Source: Dillenia suffruticosa (taxonomy: Eukaryota; Streptophyta; Magnoliopsida; Dilleniales; Dilleniaceae). Taken from it: a stretch of DNA of 64,000 nucleotides. The stretch spans positions 12,258,174 through 12,322,173 of the forward strand of contig JAVTVX010000002.1 in the NCBI GenBank assembly GCA_033439265.1, read 5' to 3'. This document shows, piece after piece, positions 36,787 to 49,190 of the stretch. Every line of letters starts with the position of its first letter. Position 1 is the first letter of the stretch. Below the pieces are notes generated by a model that made no database searches, was not told the origin of the DNA, and saw only the letters and a program-made list of their open reading frames with translations. Position numbers and translations under genes: made by a program.

Positions 36787-37171
36787 AATGTGCAATATAT
36801 TCTTCCACTTGTTACTGTTCTTGATATAGAGTAACTATCATTTTTTTTCCTTATCTTTCCTCATGATGTGGTTGGTGTTTTCTGTTCCTTCCCTCTCTTG
36901 GTATATTATATAACCGGTTTGTTCGATTCTGGCATATTTGATTTCACTTCTCTCCTTCTTTTCCATCTCTTCTCTTTTTTGTGCTTGATTGTGTAGGGTA
37001 CTTTTCAATCATCTCTCTATGTACATTGTACTAGCAATTTGATTGTTGGACAAGATTTTCAATATACGATTTCATTGTCAATTTCAGGCCAAAGGTAATT
37101 TAATCTTTATAAATAAACATATATCTCCTGTATTTTGATAGGATGTGCCTTTTCTTTTGATTCAGTTCCTG
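36787..37171. other. Spacer between LTR element and repeat copy A'
   Basis: T-rich sequence with no coding potential and no match to the sequence before copy A. If A and A' are the LTRs of a larger element, this and the 33046-33102 stretch would be all that remains of its interior. Confidence 0.4.
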
Positions 37172-40100
37172 AATTTTCCTTTTCTGTTTCCACACTCATC
37201 ATCACTTCACAAAGCTTGATAGATCTAAAGTAGGAAGTTTGATGAATTTTTATAAAAAAAAATTAAGGGCTTTTAAAGTACTTGTGTTCTCATTGGATTG
37301 GTGAGTTTTAAAATAATGTGAATTTTGAAATAAAGGAATTTTAAAGTACTAACATTTGAATTCCAAAAATCAGTAAATTTCTTGTTTGGATAGTGTTTAA
37401 AATTTTATGATGAATTTTGTAAGTTTGTTGGTATTAAAAAATTGCACAAATTTTGGTGAAACAAAATCCATCAAAGTAACACTCATAGGTTAAAAACCCA
37501 TAGAAGAGAAAGAGCATAAAGAGCAATGTGAGAGGAAGTCAAGGCCAATTCTCTACCCTTAATCAAGAAGGAGAGATTGTTTTAAATCAAGGGATGTAGT
37601 TAAGTGTATGGTAGTTTTTGGACCGAGAAAGAGAAATTATAATGAGAGAAATATAGAAAGGGGGAAGAGGTTTTTGTTGGGGTTATGATGTTATTGATTG
37701 GTGGTGGCATATTAGGATGAGAGACAAGCCAAAGGAGAAAGAACAAAAGAAGGCTTGTAACCATTATGGAAATGGAAGCTTGTGGCTGCTATGATGGTGA
37801 TCGTGGTGGCAATGGAAATGACGGTTTAGAATAGGGTTTTGGGGTTTTATAGTTAGTGCTTGATGATGAGGAAAATCATGAAAATAACGGTGGTGAATCT
37901 TGAACCTTCAAGGATTGTGATTGCTAGAAAAGTGAGGGGAAAAAAAAGAGGTCGATATGTGAGTGATTGTCATAAAGGTGAGGCAAGAGAATGACTTCTA
38001 GGTTAAAAATCGAGTGTTTCACAAAATCTTTTCAATTGAGAATTTGAGAATTTTGATTTTAATTGGATACTTTATGCATCAAAATACTTCCACAAAATCA
38101 ACAGAATATATTATAAGTTTTTAGAATTACATATCCTTTCTGATCCTGGGAATTTGGACTTTGGATTTTTAAATCCATTCCACACCCCTAAATCCCTACA
38201 CATCCAAATAAACCTTAGGGTCATGAATTAGATAAGGAGAAATTTTTGATCAGAAGTTTTGGATTTCAAGCATGATATATATGCCCTTTTACCGTCACCC
38301 TCTCACATGAGCTCTTACTTTTCTTCTTCCAAACTCATTTCTTCGGTTCTTCTTTAATCTTTTCATATTTACTTATTTTACTCTTTTATTTATTTTATTC
38401 TTGTCTTATCTTCTCTGCATGCTTTATTTTCTTTTGACATTTCTTGGTCCTTTTGTTATGGTATTTTCTTGATACCCTTGTTTCTTAATTGTTTTTTTCT
38501 TTATGCTATTATCCTTATTTTTTTTAATTGTTTTATGCTCATTTTTATCATTGTATTTCCTTTTCTTTTATATGCTTTTTTTCTTTTAAATTTTTTGTCC
38601 ATATTTTGATTATCTTTATTTTATTTTGATAACTTCGTTAGGTATAATATTAATATATTTATTCTCTTTCTTGTACTCAATTTTTCACTTTTTTAATTCC
38701 TTTATTTTCTTATTTTCCCTTTCCCGTGCTTTCTTATTGATTTTTTTTTCATTTATTCTTTTTCAATTCTTTTAAATTGCTATTTTTCCTCCCTTTAATG
38801 TTTTAGTATTTCGTTATATTGAATTTTCTATGATTTACTTGTTTTTGACTCATTTATGATTATTTTACTTTTGATGATCTCTCTCTCCTTTCTTTTCTTC
38901 TAAATTCATACTCCTTTCTCTTCTTCTAAATTCACACTTTCTTCTTTACCGTCTTCTCTAATTTTTTGCCTCTTCATATTTTATTTTATTATTTATTTTT
39001 TGTTTTACCTTTTTGTTTCCTCTTAATTGTTTTATTTCTTTTTGATTTATTTTTCTTATTCCCCTTTCCGTTTTCATTGCCTTGTCCTCAGAAAAAAATA
39101 TTTTATCATTTTCCCTTTCCAAATCTTGTAAACTTGCTTCTTGTCTTCTCTTCAGTCTTTCAATATTTTATTTCCCTTAATTTACCTCGTTTTGAATGCA
39201 CTCCATATTTTGCATCTCTTCAACTCTTCGCCGTTACTTTGCATTTACTTATGTCATCTTTCCCCGTTAACTTATTTTCTTTCTCTTTTTTTTGTTGCCT
39301 TGTTGTATTTTAATACTTTAACATTAAAATGACTTCTTTCTCCTTTTTCAATATTTCAATTTCATTTTTGCTTCTCCCTTCAATTCTTTTATTGATATTA
39401 TGTGTTTTGTATCTCTTTGATTTGTATTTTCATTTATGGTACTTTCAATATTTGAACTTAATTTAGTTATTTTTCTTTTTATTTTCCAATATTTCAAATT
39501 ATTTTTTGCCTTCCCTTTATATATTTATTTATTTGCATTCTTTTCATTTGTGGTTTCTCCTCTGATTGCTCAAGTGCACTATTTAATTGATTTTTGGCAC
39601 TGTCATCAGATATTTTCTCGATGTCTTTATTAATTAATGTTTTGACGGTCTTCTTTTTATCTTTGTTATTGATTTCTCTTTTGAAAATATTTTTCTTTTT
39701 CCTTCTTAAGTTTTTTGGACCACTTTTTTCTTGTTTTACACATGGATCGTGTAAAATGCGAATTCACCAAATTGATTTCTAATAATTCACGAAGGAGATT
39801 ATCATATTCATTATTCCACAATTCAATTAGATATAAAATCATATAAAACTAAATTAATTCAGGAGTGAGTACAGTAAGAAAGATCTTTTAGAAGTGCATA
39901 TTCCTCCGAGAGATGCTTGGATTGCAAGTAACCTCAGATCTTGTTTTGTTTCTGTTCACTCTTTTTCTTTCTTTAAATGATCTCTCTCTCTCTCTCTCTC
40001 TCTCAATTTCAAGCTCATTCATCGTTTTCAAATGTTTGCATTTTTATTCTCTCACTTTTCCTTGTTTTACATTTTACTTTTCATGCTAGTTGTTTTGCTT

Positions 40101-40178
40101 CTCAAAATTTTCTTATAGCACTTAAATTCCTTAACTTTTCAAATGATTTGCTTTTTCTTTTTCAAACATTTCCAATTT
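37172..40178 (+). repeat. Pyrimidine-rich repeat unit, copy A'
   Basis: Direct copy of 29415-33045. Matching blocks include GATTGATGGTGGCATATTAGG-type sequence (about 29870 and 37690), AGAACAAAAGAAGGCTTGTA, and the AGAAGTG(T/C)ATATTCCTC block with CAAGTAAC and AGATCTT (about 32743 and 39892). It is about 0.6 kb shorter than A. A block corresponding to 30767-31150 sits later here (about 39055-39370), after the counterpart of the 31.66 kb sequence, so internal order differs. No coding content. Confidence 0.85.
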
Positions 40179-40527
40179 GGGGTCTACTTCCAGAGTTTTT
40201 AATGTTGGTGGCAGTTCAAGGCTGGCTTCATGAACTTGATTTTGCTGGTGGAAATCCTTTTATAGTAGAGGAGTGTGAAAAATAAAAGAGATGAAAAGCC
40301 CGAGTTGAAAAGGTTACTAAAACGTTGGAAGTTGGACCAATGAAGATTGATATGGATTGGTAGAAAGATTGAAAGCCAACCCTTTTGTTTTTCATTTTCC
40401 TTTTGGTAACATTGGTAGAAGATTGAAGAGGCTGGTAGGCTCATGATGGATAAGATGAGGCAGCACATGTCTGATGAAGAAATTTCTCAAATAAAGTTAG
40501 TACTCCAATTTAAAGTCATTGATTAAA
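40179..40527. other. Short coding-like patches of unknown origin
   Basis: At 40410-40488 (plus) a possible acceptor (GGTAACATTGGTAG) is followed by an open stretch reading IEEAGRLMMDKMRQHMSDEE and ISQIK. At about 40215-40260 another reads VQGWLHELDFAGGNP. They look more protein-like than their surroundings, but I do not recognise the source. They precede an L1-type LINE fragment and may be remnants of a gene or of the same element. Confidence 0.3.
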
Positions 40528-40855
40528 GGTGATGCTAACAAGAAAAAAGGCTTGGGAGTACAACTTTGTCTATTTCCATGCTTTGGTGAATAAGAGAGCT
40601 AGAAATTTTATTGGTTGTCTGCAGATGGGAGTAGGATATCTGATCTACAAGAAGTAAAATATTTAGTGGTTCAGCAGTATAGGAAGATTTAAGGAGAAAA
40701 AAGTTAGATAAAATCTGTTGTGTATGGGGTAGTCTTTAAATGCTGCTGTGAAGGATGGATGAGCTCTTGAAGCCCCTTATGAGGAAAATGAAGTTAAAAG
40801 TGCTAATGAGAACCTGCAGTTATTAAGGCCCAGGTAATATTTTCAACCTAATCCT
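40528..40855 (+). mobile_element. L1-type LINE fragment, degenerate
   Basis: Frame-shifted translation shows the region before the reverse transcriptase of plant L1 elements: GDANKKK ... FHALVNKRARNFIGCL, then ADGSRISDLQEVKYLVVQQY, then APYEENEVKSA. The order (GDxNTKFFH, then R..N.I..L, then DG..I.D...I...V..YF, then PF.EEEV..A) matches that family. Stops and frame slips make it non-functional. Neither a poly-A end nor a target duplication was seen. Confidence 0.6.
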
Positions 40856-41857
40856 CTGATAAGAGAACATAGGCACACCAGTCTCATGTGATGCATCTAA
40901 ATACTAGTTAAAGCACTGGCTGACAGATCAAAAGGGTGCTGCCATAATCAATCAGCATTTATTCAGGGCATGCAGACCATAGATAGTATGTATTCTTAAT
41001 TGTGTCAATTTTCTTCACACCATCTGCATATCCACAGCGATAAAAAAAGACATCAACCCCATGGTATGAATCTAGAGAAGAATGTTGACTTAGGAGCCCT
41101 TAGTTGATCTTTAATATATTAAAGAAATTTAATATATTAAAGCCCCAAATTTTGTAACAAAGAACTTTTTTTTATGCCGTTGAAGATGTAATGAGCTTTC
41201 TCTCTTATATTCCCATGAAACACGTTGTGATCTGTGCGAATCTTCTTGATGGAACTACGTTTTTTGACTTCACTCCTGCCTTTTGACGTTGATGACCGTG
41301 TTCTCTACCATTTCTTGTCAGTAATCTTCAGGGGATGGTTGTGTAGAGTGTAGGCAGAGAGTTTCATACACACACCTTTGATTTCAGTCCCAAATGCCAT
41401 TGAAATGAAACCATATATTTGATAATGTGTGGTCTCTCTTACTATTGAGATCTTTAAATTCCATGTCTTCATAGTAGGTTGTTGCTGCTTCCTTTTCACT
41501 TGCAAAACTACGGTTGTGTTGAAATTGATTGGTGGTAATCTTTTTTAGCTTCCCTTTAGACCCAGCATGCAAACTTGACTGGAACCGGACTGGTTCAAAT
41601 CCAGTCTGGTTTGAACTAGAGCCATGAGGTGGACAGCTTAGTTATGGTTTGCAATGTGCTGAACCGGAACGGGGAACGAATGGCAGTTCCTCACGGTTTT
41701 GAATTGTGAAATTCAGAAAGAAAAGAGGGCTTAAGGATTAGAATGTTTTCAAAAGAAGGTAAAGACCAAAATGTCCATTCTAATGGTCAAAAAACGGATA
41801 GTTGGAAGGTTTTTTAGTCAATTGTCATTAAAAACAGCTAAATTCAGTTCTAATAAA
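40856..41857. other. Intergenic, no gene recognised
   Basis: No convincing coding region. From about 41577 the sequence holds repeated GGTTC/GAACC motifs (for example GGAACCGGACTGGTTCAAAT), typical of some hAT-type transposon ends, but no complete element could be delimited. Confidence 0.4.
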
Positions 41858-42222
41858 CTTCATTTTCTGGTTTGGAACCATGAGGAATGTTCTGATTCAG
41901 GTTCTTTCTTTTGGAACTGGAATCGGCAGTCCAGTTGTGGTTCTGGTCCAGTCCTGAACCGTGACTGGGCCTACTTCCATTGTTTGTTTATTAATGCAGT
42001 CTCAAGATTGTTGAACTTGTGTCTACAATTCAGTTTTTTATAAGCTTCATTTTCTGGTTTGGAACCATGACGAATGGTCTGATTCCGGTTCTTTCTTTGT
42101 AACTGGAATCGGCAGTCCAGTTGTGGTTCTTGTCCAGTCCTGAACCATGACCGGGCCTACTTCCACTTTTTGTTCATTAATGCAGTCTCAAGATTGTTGA
42201 GCTTGTGTCTGCATTGCATGGA
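41858..42222. repeat. Tandem duplication of a ~187-bp unit
   Basis: Copy 1 (41858-42044) and copy 2 (42045-42222) share CTTCATTTTCTGGTTTGGAA, CGGCAGTCCAGTTGTGGTTC, TCCAGTCCTGAACC, GGGCCTACTTCCA and AATGCAGTCTCAAGATTGTT. They are about 90% alike by eye. The unit is rich in GGTTC/GAACC motifs and may be part of a decayed transposon. Confidence 0.85.
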
Positions 42223-43466
42223 ACCAAATGGGGTAAATTGTTCTTATTTAACCATTATCAAATATTCTACTTAGTTCTAAAATAGTGGAAATTGGAATTT
42301 AATTGAACTTCTCTATTTGGAACAACCTTGAAAACCAATGAGCCATGAAATTGAGGAGGAAGTACAAACTCTTCAAGAAAGGGTTTTTGTGCATGTGGAG
42401 AATATTGTGCACTATATGTTTAAAATTCGTGCCGTGCCCCATCTCTTGTGAACCCTTGTACATAGTCCTCCATTATGATCAGATATTGCTCGCAGATGGC
42501 GGTCATTACTAATCTTCAACTCTGTGCTTTGTCAATAGCTACAGTTTGGTATGTGGGTTGAGTTACAATACGGACTTTGATGTAAAGTGTGATACAGTTG
42601 ATATGCGCCACTCCTGTTGCTCCAAATCCATGTCTTGATTTCGTCTTATAAAGGAAAAGAACATAAAAAACAGTGATGCATGGGATTTATAATATGGAAT
42701 CCTTGATTGGTGGTATTGAAGAAGCACCATCTCATGTTTTTATTTTTTCTTTTCCCCTTTTCCTTCTTTTTGTTCCTTAAATTATAGATATTCAAATTTT
42801 AATCATCATGTTTATACTGTACCTTTTCTTTGAGTACAACATTTATTTTTCTATGCTGGAAATTTGACTGAACTGGTGTTTGGAATTGACTAAATGTGAG
42901 GGTTGCTGTGGCCTAACTTGCTTGAGAAAGCACACCCAACCTGGAAGTTTCTATCTTGGAAAGGTCAGTTGAGATGCAAAAATTGTTCACAATTTGTAAT
43001 TGCTGATATGAACTGTCTTTAGTCTGCAGATTTACTTTTGCTTCTGTCGACATAAAGCAAACTGAAGGAAGACATAAACCCGTCTTTTTGTGGCTGTGTC
43101 ATCGGTAAGAATAGCACGACTTATTCCAAAATGATCTACCGTTTTCACATTTCTGTTTCCTATATGTTTCTGAAGAGGTGGTTTCTAGATTTTCAAGGGT
43201 ACCATTTTTTTTTTCCTTTTCTGCTTTTGTATTTTTTTCAGGAGAAAAGGTTAACCATCTTTCTTGAAGCAGACAACTTGAGTCTTCGCATGTTATATAT
43301 GTCTCTCAGTAGAATAAACTCATAGGATGTTTCATATTGGCCTTCTCATGATAACACAGTTTGTTTAAGACATAAAAATAAGAGATGTCAAATCTTTGGA
43401 CATCTTGTTATTGATGCGACAGTGTCTTGTGTTGAACATCTATTACTGATTAATCATCTTCTTGCT
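42223..43466. other. Intergenic, no gene recognised
   Basis: Mixed composition with T-rich stretches. No frame has a recognisable product and no repeat boundary was found. Confidence 0.4.
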
Positions 43467-43482
43467 AAGATTTAGCTTCTTT

Positions 43483-43671
43483 ATCGATGGTCAGTTAATT
43501 GAGTAGGATGTGGCGTTAAATCTCTTAACTAAAATTTTAAATTCGACTCGCTAATTGGATATGAAGTAGAGTACATTGGAAGGGTAACTTCTTAAATGGC
43601 CATTGTAAGTTCCGAACTAACTTAATTAAAGTATAATTCTAGATAACGATTGATATATTATATAAAAAAAA
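43483..43671 (+). mobile_element. tRNA-derived SINE with target-site duplications
   Basis: A 16-bp direct repeat, AAGATTTAGCTTCTTT, flanks the element (43467-43482 and 43672-43687). The body contains an A-box-like segment (TTGAGTAGGATG) near its start, a B-box-like AAATTCGACTC about 45 bases later, and an A-rich 3' end (about 43661-43673). Body length of about 190 bp, pol III boxes, A-rich tail and perfect duplication together fit a plant SINE. It resembles the head of the candidate at 49191-49440. Confidence 0.8.
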
Positions 43672-46169
43672 AAGATTTAGCTTCTTTTGGGAGCCCTTAG
43701 TAAGGAAGTTGCTCTCTAACCTTCTATGTTTCATGGGCCGACTCTCAGTTGGCAGTGAATCTTTGTTAATACCACGTATGAAGATCTCCTAGACTTAGAT
43801 CACCTGTGTGGTATTGGCCAACTCTCAGCAGTGAATGTTATTGATCCCATTTATGAAGATCCTCTAGATTTAGATCACTTTTTGTGGACTGTAGGCAGCT
43901 TATTATAGAGATGGATAGCATTAAGCATTGAGAGAGATTTATCTACTGATGCTGTTGCTAAAAATGGCTGTACTCGAATTAATTGGTTTTATCACTTCCA
44001 GTTTTGATTCCCTCCCTCTTCATGTTTTCTTCTGTCCAATGATGTAAAGGGTGGTGTCTTTTTCTTCTTGCGTGCACACACACCCACAAACACACGAGAA
44101 AGAGAGAGAGAGAGTTATTGTTTGAATGCTTACCTAATGTGGAAGCCTTTGCTTTGAGAATTTGATACTGTTGGTACTTTAGTAGTGATTTTTAATTTGT
44201 AGGATTTAAAATTTTGCCTTATTTTTTGTTCCAAGATGTCTATGATTTTGCATATTTCCCATGACATTCTTCTTGCTAGACATTTTCTACCATTGGCTCT
44301 CGAGCATTTATTAAAGAACCTGCAATTAACAGGTATCTGCTTCCGGGGGCACTAGGTGCAAAGAACAAACATCTCACACGAAACTGTGACCCCACAATTG
44401 TGACTTATGTTTCCTTTCCTCCGGTAATAAATCTAATGATTTGATTTGAATCCTATTCTGAGCCTTCAGGGCCCTTTCGGAGAAAATTGTGCTCAAGGGG
44501 GTCAAACACTTGGGACTGGCTACTCACTTTTGTTTTGGACTATACCAGTCCCACCACAAATAAATTCAGTTAAGTTGGCCCAACAAGGCCTCAAATGTCC
44601 ACATAGCCAAGGACTCGAAAAAGAAAGACGTGAGAGAAGCTGCCAAACGGGCAAAAAATGGTACACCCTAATTAGGCGGTAAAGAAAATTGCAATGAAGG
44701 AAAGATAATGATAAGGGGTTTTGATGGTGAGATGTGTCATTTAAGTGTAGACATGGGTCAATGTCCAAAAACCGAGAGAGATTGATTAATGAATTGATTG
44801 TCATCTTGTCAAATTTTATTGATCAAGTGCTGGCTTGTCGGTTATGTTGGGTCACACGTCCCAAAATATTCCCAATTTCTGAAAATTCTTTTTTTGATTG
44901 TCAGTGTTTTCTCTGTTGGGGTGCAGAAACAAAACGTGCAAATACAGTGATGTTGAAAGAGTGAGCTGTACCTGTACTGTACTCTTTTACAAAGCAACCA
45001 GCAACAGCAACAGGGCAGCCACTCTCTCCTTAATCCAATGTCCAGCTGCTCAGGGGACATCAGATCCTGCTTTTCGGTACTAGTCTAATGTCACTCACTC
45101 TCTCTCTCTCTCTCTCTCTCACCAAACACATCCGTACTATAACCATGTTTAATTAGTTTCATAAACAAATTTTTAACAAACAAAGTAACCCAACAATTAT
45201 GTTAATTTTTCCCTTTTTGGACTTGAGCTTGTGGCTTTGTTGGACATTTGTGTGCGTAGTCTGCTCGATGTTTCATGTATAAGCACGCTTGCATATATAT
45301 CACATGGACGTGCGCGCGGATGGGTGTGTAGTTATTTTAGTATGATCGAGGAACTCGCTTTTGAGGTTCTATTGATCATTGCCCAATTAATTATCTCACA
45401 ATATTCTCAAATACGCCTTAATTTTTTTTTTATTTTATTTTTTTGGAATGATGATTTTCTAATATCGATACTAACAGAAAATGATGTTCGGAACAAATCA
45501 TGACCATTTAACATATGTATTTAATATAAATTCTAAGAAAAATTTTAATAATATATACATAGGTGAATGTTTGAAGTGAGCCACAAGGTAACATGAATTC
45601 GATATTTTGTGACAAAATTGCGGGTCTAATTGATGAAGTTAGTTCATGAAGTTAGATCGATGTGGGTCTAATTGTGAGTCTAATATCAACCACATTGATG
45701 AAGTTAGTTCGATGCGGGTGACAGTAATACAATAATGAGCTTTTTGTTGTAACTCTTTTGGGTTAAATGATTAATTATTTTATATTTTTAACTAAATCTT
45801 GATTTCGAACTTTAAAAATGATAAAAAAAGATTTAGAAGAGTTAACTTTTAAAATGAGTTTTATAATATTTAAATTAGATTAACAAAATAAAATCTAAAT
45901 ACGAAAAAAGGAAAAACAACAAGCTCTTTAATAATTTCCCAAAACTTCGAACAGAGAAATCACAAGAAATTAATGTGGGCCACATTAATCCTAGCCCAAG
46001 CCCAAATGAATCTCACACGTGTCAAGTTGACGATTCTTTATACTTTCAAAAGAAATTAAACATAAAACAAAACAAAACAAAACATATTATTTTAATTTGT
46101 CCCAGATTACAAAACAACAAAATACATTTGCTTTATAATGCAAATTGATCTTACATGTCTCGTTGAATA

Positions 46170-46172
<3 letters not shown>

Positions 46173-46207
<35 letters not shown>
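46173..46207. repeat. (TC)n microsatellite
   Basis: About 17 perfect TC units followed by TAGCT; one of many CT/GA microsatellites in the window, and among the longest outside leaders. Confidence 0.9.
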
Positions 46208-46208
<1 letters not shown>

Positions 46209-47082
46209 GCTAAAATGTGATGAAGGATAGACACTAGACAATCTCTGACAAAGAAAATTGGATGCAAACCTCCTTGTTGTTTAAATCAAACAAAGACAGA
46301 AGACAGGTTATTTGGATTCTTAGTTACAGCCTTATGGCAGACAGCTTCTGATTACTAATACTATTTCTCTGAACTAATGGCTTGGGAACTGCCATTATTT
46401 AATTAGGTTAGACTAATAAAAAAAGGGTTAGGAATCAAGATTTAGTTAATTAAACAATAAAGTGAGTGAATGATAAAGGAATCATTATAGGATTTGGCTG
46501 GCCAACTTGATTTTCCATGTTTTCTAATATGTCCAAAAGTTGCAATTCCTAGTGTGCTCACAAAAAATTGTCTATAGAGTCTCCCTTGGAATCTGATTCT
46601 CACTTTCTCTGTTTTTCATTTGAACCAACTAAGAAGCTGCCCACATAGAATTGCTGGTTAAAATTAAGGTGTTTTGTTGGCAAATTAATCTTTGTTAAAA
46701 GAAGATATAGTTTTAGGTAAAAGTCTAGATAGAAACACAAAATATTTTGAAACAATGCCCATTTTTTATGAAAACGAGTTTGCTCGTTAGTGCAATTATT
46801 AGACTATTAGTGATAAAATATTTTCTCTAATCATCTCTCTCGTTTCTTTTTCTCGTTCGATCTCAATTAATCAATTGTAAATCTCTTTTGATCAATTCTG
46901 GTCGCTCTCTTTATTTTTTTTTTCCTTTTTCTCTTCTCTTTATTGACTCTCTTTCTCTCTCTCTCCCGATAAGAGAAATGGGAGAGAGAGTTTTTATTTT
47001 ATATAAGAACAAGAGCTGAACAAAACTTTTATGAGTACCCACTATAGTCAAAAAGTCACTAGTGATTTGAGCAATTGAGACC

Positions 47083-47117
<35 letters not shown>

Positions 47118-47183
47118 ATTTTAAGTATAAAGAGATACAATCAAATATAATCGAATTGAGAATTGGAAGTGAGGAGATTCTAT

Positions 47184-47270
47184 CGCTTGAGATGTTATAA
47201 GGAATGTTGAGACCATTATAAGATACCGCTTGAGATGTTAGTAAGGAATGTTGAGACCATTATAAGACAC
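47184..47270. repeat. 43-bp tandem repeat, two copies
   Basis: CGCTTGAGATGTTATAAGGA begins copy 1; copy 2 starts at 47227 with GTTAGTAAGGA. Both continue as ATGTTGAGACCATTATAAGA. The phrase GAGACCATTATA also occurs just upstream at about 47078, before an (AT)n run. Confidence 0.85.
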
Positions 47271-48055
47271 AGGCGTATAAGCACGGAGATTATACATCTA
47301 GATGTTTGCAAATTGTCCAATTTCATAAGAAAATAACGTAACACTTAATTTATCATGATAACAAAAACTTGAGGGCATACAAATGAGTTAGAGATGAAAT
47401 CATGAAAATGCAGTGGATTTTTTGGTACCATAATATATATTTTTTATGGTACGGTACCTAAGGGTAAACGAAGTTTATTTATAATAAAATTTTCAATTTA
47501 TGATAATATTTATTATCACTATAAGTGGAGATTTTTTATTATTAATATAGATATATTTATTATAAATGAATTGATAAACACTTACGGATGGATTTTATTT
47601 ACTATTAATATATGGTATCATGGAAAATAAATTACTCATAGTATAAAATTTTCTGAAAATAACTACAATCAACGAGACAAAATGCAAAGCGAGAGATATA
47701 GAGGGGGGAGAGAGAGAGAGAGAGAGTGTTTCCCTCTCCTGCTGGTGAAGAAGGTCATCTTTTTCTATACCCCCTGAGAAAGGGGGCTTGCTAATTTGGT
47801 AGGGATTGTGGGCCATAATGTGTCTTGGCCTTGTCAGACAAATATGTGACCCTTTGTAATGAAGACATGATCTCTTCATGGCTTTGTCCATCTTTCCTCT
47901 TCTTCTCGATCCCTCTTGTTTTTTTTTTGGTACAACTCGATCCCTCTTGTTGAGTCAGTTTTTAAAACTCCCAACCCAACCCACACTGGCTACCAATGGG
48001 CCACATCTTCTCCCCTTCCTCATCCATCCAATCCACATACCCCCATCCCCCCGCC

Positions 48056-48094
<39 letters not shown>

Positions 48095-49190
48095 CTCACT
48101 CATTAATTTGATTCAAGACTTATGATAATTCATTAAGCAAACTAACCTCTCTTTCTGTGTGTATATATATACATATTGAAGAGGAAATACTCTTACTTAA
48201 TCTGTATTGATACTGCAGTTGATTGTCTGATCATTGTTTAAAATAAAAATTATTTTTTTTATACAAGATCTTTCAAAACAATAGAATAATAATAGTTTTA
48301 ATATCAAATTCTTATATAAATACACTGTTGCACTAATCTGCATTAGTATCGTGGTTGATTGACAAACCATTGTATAAAACAATCATTACTTTATGCTATT
48401 TAATATTTTTTTAAATACTGAATTCTTTCTACTTAATTAATTTATGAAAAATAAGAGTTTTTTTTTCTTTTTATAAATATTCTTCATTTAGAAACCATCT
48501 ATCTCATCTAGATCCAAATTTGGGGTCTCATTTTTCATTCCTTTTTATTAAGAAAGGTGAGATCATTTTTTTTCTAATGGTCCACCCCATCCAAGGCATC
48601 TAGCCTAGAAGAGGGAGGGGATATGTCAATCCCCATGAGAGAGAGAAAGATGTGTTGGGAGTGCAGTGTTCCACAATGGCCATATGATATGCTAGTGGGA
48701 ACCCCAATAAGGTGCAAAAATGACATAAGGATGTGGCATATGCCACCAAAACTCAATCCAATTAGGCCACGACTTTACTTGTATCTTTCCATTCCCTTTT
48801 GCAAAAATTGTGCCTTTCTTTGGCTTTTCCTCTTGTGGGCTGCCCCCCCCAAGCAGTCATTGGTTAATGCCATACTCGCCCCACTTGCCGTTGATGCCTC
48901 TTCTTGCGACACATTGCTTCGCCAAATTGCTTGTGCCTTCTCAGTTTCCCCCCCCCCCCCACCCCCCACCCTTCCGTCCCCATAACTCAGTGATTGATTG
49001 TTCCCATCACTCTTTACCACTTCTCTAAAGATAAAAAGTTCATTATCTCTTGTCATGGTCAGAAAATTTAAGAATTTTAATTTTCAGTCTTAAATTTTCA
49101 GTAACTTAATTCGTTGTTGAATTAATAAAATATTTTTTTCAATTTAAACAAAGTTACCATTCTCCTTATCACATCAAAACAAGGTCATTA

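Larger units (their letters stand above)
43688..49190. other. Gene-free upstream region of the RING gene, repeats only
   Basis: No coding region is supported. Visible low-complexity sequence includes (CA)n/(GA)n near 44070-44115, (CT)n at 45099-45120, 46173-46207 and 48058-48100, (AT)n at 47086-47113, and C-runs near 48844-48851 and 48949-48962. Less AT-rich, non-repetitive patches at 44330-44660, 44800-45080 and 48580-49030 have no open frames with recognisable products and could hold regulatory sequence. Confidence 0.45.
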
